From the NCBI GenBank assembly GCA_036381235.1, contig DASVDE010000022.1, positions 62,001 to 126,000 on the forward strand: 64,000 nucleotides of DNA, in the 5' to 3' direction. The notes under the pieces were generated by a model. The model was given only the letters and a program-made list of their open reading frames with translations, had not been told where the DNA came from and ran no database searches. Source of the DNA: DASVDE01 sp036381235. Lineage in GTDB: Bacteria; Actinomycetota; Thermoleophilia; Solirubrobacterales; 70-9. This document shows, piece by piece, positions 61,610-64,000 of this stretch. The position numbers and the translations under genes are program-made. Each line of letters opens with the position of its first letter. The stretch's first letter is position 1.

Positions 61610-62632
61610 ATGCGCGCGCGCCTGACAATCACGCCGCAGCGCTATGCGCAGGTGGCGCTCGTCGCCCTCGGGGCACTGTCGCTGATCGTCCTCACCGGCG
61701 CCGCTGTGCGACTCACCGGGTCCGGCCTCGGCTGCCCGGACTGGCCCAAATGCTACGGCGGCACGGTTCCGCCACTCGACACCCACGCGGTGATCGAGTA
61801 TGGCAACCGCGTTCTCACCGGCTTCGTCGGCATCGCGGTGATCGCCGCCAGCGTTCTCGCCTGGTTCCGCAAGCCGTTCCGCTGGCACCTAGCGCTGTTC
61901 GGCGCGCTGCTTCCGCTGGGCGTGATCGGCCAGGCGATCCTCGGGGCCCTGGTCGTCAAGTACCACCTTGCGCCCGGCCTCGTTATGAGCCACTTCATCC
62001 TCTCGATGCTGCTGCTCGACGCCTCCTTCGCGCTCGCCTGGTGCTCGGCGTATGAGCCGGGCGAGCGGCGCTCCTCGAGCGACCGGCTCGGCGTCTGGGC
62101 GGTGCGCGCCCTGATCCCGATTGGGCAGCTGACGATCCTCGCCGGCACGATCGCGACCGCCTCCGGACCGCACGCCGGCGCCCACGAGGGCCAGCTCGTC
62201 CATCGCTTCACCTTCGAGGGAACCGGAACGCTGGAATGGGTCGTCCAGCGCCACTCGGCGATCGCCGCCCTCTTCGGCCTCGCGGCGATAGCGGTCTGGC
62301 TGCTGCTGCGCCGCCCAGGAGGCGAGGGGCGTGCTGTAAAGCCCCTGACGGCGGTCATTGCCCTGCTCGGACTGCAGGGCGCCGTAGGGGGCATCCAGTG
62401 GGCCCTGGAGCTGCCCTCGGAGATCGTTTGGCTGCACGTCGCCCTCGCCACCACCACCTGGCTGGCGATGCTCTGGACCGTCGCCACCGCGGGCCGCCTC
62501 CTCAGCGGGTCGCGCGCTCGGCCTCCAGGTCGACGACCACATGTGTCGTCGGCAGATCGATCTCCTCACGCGCCCGCTCCACCACCCCCCGTTCGAGCCA
62601 GCGCGAGCGCTCCGGCGGATGGGTCGAGATGA
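61610..62632 (+). CDS. ctaA: Heme A synthase (COX15/CtaA)
   Basis: A 340-residue membrane protein with about eight spans: LTGAAVRLTGSGLGCPDWPK with CYGG (conserved Cys pair), EYGNRVLTGFVG, MSHFILSMLLLD, VQRHSAIAAL and WLHVALATTTWLAML, whose four His bind heme. It oxidises heme O to heme A. The last 35-40 residues (Pro/Arg/Ala-rich) lie antisense over the stress-protein gene (131-base overlap), and the family normally ends before this tail. The original stop may have been lost. Confidence 0.9.
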   Translation: MRARLTITPQRYAQVALVALGALSLIVLTGAAVRLTGSGLGCPDWPKCYGGTVPPLDTHAVIEYGNRVLTGFVGIAVIAASVLAWFRKPFRWHLALFGALLPLGVIGQAILGALVVKYHLAPGLVMSHFILSMLLLDASFALAWCSAYEPGERRSSSDRLGVWAVRALIPIGQLTILAGTIATASGPHAGAHEGQLVHRFTFEGTGTLEWVVQRHSAIAALFGLAAIAVWLLLRRPGGEGRAVKPLTAVIALLGLQGAVGGIQWALELPSEIVWLHVALATTTWLAMLWTVATAGRLLSGSRARPPGRRPHVSSADRSPHAPAPPPPVRASASAPADGSR

Positions 62633-63152
62633 CTATCTCGTCGGCCGGGAAGGCGCGCAGCGCGTCCTCGATCGCCACGTTGGGGTCGGAATCGCCGATC
62701 TCCCCCCTGGCCTTCAACCCGGCCTGCCCGATCGCGATCAGCGACAGCTCCATGCGCTGACGGGCACGCTCGATCCCCTCGTCGATGTCGGACGCCCAGT
62801 GGGCGGCGCGCGATTCGACCAGGGCCGGGGTGACGACGAGGATCTCGCTGTCGCGCCCACGGCAACGGTTGCGGATTTCCTCCAGCAGCGCCCGCCCCTC
62901 CACCGTCTCGTTGGCGACGACGAGCAGCCTGTGCCGCCCGTCACCGAGACGATCGACGGCGACGCTGCGGGGCAGCGATCCACGCGAGCTTCGCCACAGC
63001 AGGCCGATCCCGAAGCCGACAATCGCCGCCGCGACGACGGCCCCAACCGCCGGGCGCGTCAGCAACGTCACCGCGATTACGATCGCGGCCGCCACCCCGA
63101 TAACAACCAGCCAGCGAAATGCCTCCGCCTCAGACCTCAGCGGGTTATGCAT
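62502..63152 (-). CDS. Membrane-anchored universal-stress-like protein
   Basis: A 216-residue protein: two N-terminal spans (WLVVIGVAAAIVIAVTLL; VGAVVAAAIVGFGIGLLW), then a USP-like domain with RLLVVANETVEGRALLEEIR, EILVVTPALVESRAAHWASD and FPADEIVISTHPPERSRWLE. Its C-terminal block matches those at 24007-24822 and 63802-64000. It lies 26 bases downstream of coxIII on the same strand. Function unknown. Confidence 0.75.
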   Translation of the reverse strand: MHNPLRSEAEAFRWLVVIGVAAAIVIAVTLLTRPAVGAVVAAAIVGFGIGLLWRSSRGSLPRSVAVDRLGDGRHRLLVVANETVEGRALLEEIRNRCRGRDSEILVVTPALVESRAAHWASDIDEGIERARQRMELSLIAIGQAGLKARGEIGDSDPNVAIEDALRAFPADEIVISTHPPERSRWLERGVVERAREEIDLPTTHVVVDLEAERATR

Positions 63153-63178
63153 GACTAAGTTGTACTACCCGACGGGTG

Positions 63179-63802
63179 CTAGAGAATGTAGACGGCGGTG
63201 TAAACGATGATCCACATCACGTCGACGAAGTGCCAGTAGATGCCCGGCACCTCGACACCGAGGTGGTCCTTGGCCTTGGGGCCGAAGTGGCCGCGGAAGG
63301 CACGAATCGTGGCGAAGCTGAGCAGCATCAGGCCGACGAAGACGTGGGCGCCGTGCAAGCCGGTGAGCCCATAGAAGATCGAGCCGAAGGCGAGGTCACG
63401 GGCGCTGAAACCGATGTGCACGTACTCGTTGAGCTGGATGAAGAGGAAGGTCGCTCCCAGCAACCAGGTGAGGACGAGGCCCAATTTGAGGCCCTTGCGA
63501 TTGCCGCGGCGGATGGACTCCAGCGCGTAATGGATCGTGAAGCTCGAGGAGACGAGGATCGCCGTGTTGATGCCGGCGACGGCGACGGGCAGCTCGTAGG
63601 GATGCGGCGGCCAGGTCGGCGGGTCGACGACCACCCGCAGGAAGAAGTAGGAGGCGAAGAACGCCCCGAAGAGCATGATCTCCGAGACGATGAAGAGCAG
63701 GATGCCCAGTGTCTGGCGGTCGATCCGCGAGCTCTCGTTGGCCTCGGGCGGGCCGTGGTGCTCCTCGTGGGCGTGGCCGAGGGCCACTGTGGCGCTCTCC
63801 AT
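63179..63802 (-). CDS. ctaE: Cytochrome c oxidase subunit III
   Basis: A 207-residue membrane protein with five or six spans: TLGILLFIVSEIMLFGAFFA, PPTWPPHPYELPVAVAGINT, FGSIFYGLTGLHGAHVFVGL and GVEVPGIYWHFVDVMWIIVY at the end. The Glu of SEIMLF and the HGAH/YWHFVD motifs are those of an ordinary subunit III. Its ATG overlaps the stop of the upstream stress-protein gene by one base. An ordinary subunit I and II would be expected on the minus strand beyond the right edge; they are not in the window. Confidence 0.93.
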   Translation of the reverse strand: MESATVALGHAHEEHHGPPEANESSRIDRQTLGILLFIVSEIMLFGAFFASYFFLRVVVDPPTWPPHPYELPVAVAGINTAILVSSSFTIHYALESIRRGNRKGLKLGLVLTWLLGATFLFIQLNEYVHIGFSARDLAFGSIFYGLTGLHGAHVFVGLMLLSFATIRAFRGHFGPKAKDHLGVEVPGIYWHFVDVMWIIVYTAVYIL

Positions 63803-64000
63803 CAGGCGCCTCCCTCTTCAGCGACAGCGGCGGCGACGGCCTCGGCGGGCCGGCCCACCTCGAGGTGCTCGACCGGCTTCTCGGTTATCTCGCGAACGCG
63901 GCCTATGAGGTCCTCCTCCAGCCAGTTGGACATCTCACCGGCGAAGGTGGAGATCAGGATCTCGTCGACCCGGTAGTGCTCAACCGCGTTGCGCACGGCG
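63802..64000 (-). CDS. Universal-stress-like protein, C-terminal part
   Basis: The gene runs off the right edge. The 65 visible residues include VEHYRVDEILISTFAGEMSN and WLEEDLIGRVREI, the same C-terminal USP-like block as the proteins at 24007 and 62502, followed by an Ala/Glu-rich tail. Its stop overlaps the coxIII start (TGATG), so the two are coupled. Confidence 0.7.
   Translation of the reverse strand, partial: AVRNAVEHYRVDEILISTFAGEMSNWLEEDLIGRVREITEKPVEHLEVGRPAEAVAAAVAEEGGA

Overview
The window is GC-rich, tightly packed bacterial chromosome. Many starts are GTG or TTG, and neighbouring genes often overlap by ATGA or GTGA. The gene content fits an aerobic actinobacterium: CsoR, a DUF4235 protein, YihY, very small hydrophobic proteins, PduO-type adenosyltransferase, ctaA/ctaB, and a beta-oxidation set with four genes in close order. 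A member of Thermoleophilia/Solirubrobacterales is my best guess, from general gene content and not from a marker gene. No rRNA, CRISPR array or intact integrase was seen, and no gene-free stretch exceeds about 300 bases.

Layout. 1-4.8 kb: end of a beta-carbonic anhydrase, a methyltransferase, a fatty acyl-CoA reductase, a VOC protein and two DJ-1/PfpI proteins, one fused to an AraC DNA-binding domain. 4.8-17.3 kb: nine minus-strand genes, mostly overlapping or nearly abutting (glycosyltransferases, a ChbG-like deacetylase, five APH-type kinase domains in four proteins, an ABC exporter, and a glycosidase-like/GT2 fusion), which read as one saccharide assembly and export operon. 17.5-20.7 kb: copper module, a cupredoxin-HMA-P1B ATPase and CsoR, with a well-formed operator inside a strong promoter. 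20.7-28.1 kb: membrane, stress and small hydrophobic proteins, tRNA-His, and a sterol-desaturase family enzyme.

28.1-30.6 kb is a small, lower-GC island inserted at the 3' end of tRNA-Arg(TCT). It is flanked by 42-bp repeats with one mismatch and carries a coupled two-gene operon (unknown protein plus zinc-ribbon/DUF4145 protein) and two tiny ORFs, without an integrase. 30.6-44.1 kb: hydrolase, GT-C-like membrane protein, MsrA, amino-acid-type binding lipoprotein, tRNA-Pro, DUF1015, cobalamin adenosyltransferase, SDR, Nudix, 1-Cys peroxiredoxin, thiolase and a CoA-binding protein. 44.1-48.2 kb: aminotransferase IV, acyl-CoA dehydrogenase, enoyl-CoA hydratase and 3-hydroxyacyl-CoA dehydrogenase. 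With the thiolase upstream they could complete a beta-oxidation cycle. 48.3-56.5 kb: PhoX, alkyl sulfatase, a frameshifted UBP zinc finger, GreA, TrxB, a flippase-like protein and a PAP2 enzyme.

56.6-64 kb is a heme-copper oxidase region: ctaC-like, ctaD-like, ctaB, small subunits, a diheme cytochrome c lipoprotein, ctaA and coxIII. The ctaC-like protein lacks the CuA cysteines. The ctaD-like protein lacks the CuB histidines, the cross-link tyrosine, the high-spin heme histidine and one low-spin heme histidine. An apparently metal-stripped oxidase pair beside intact heme A synthesis genes is the most unusual thing in the window. Second are the tRNA-Arg island and a palindromic repeat found once between genes and once in frame inside the 3-hydroxyacyl-CoA dehydrogenase gene.
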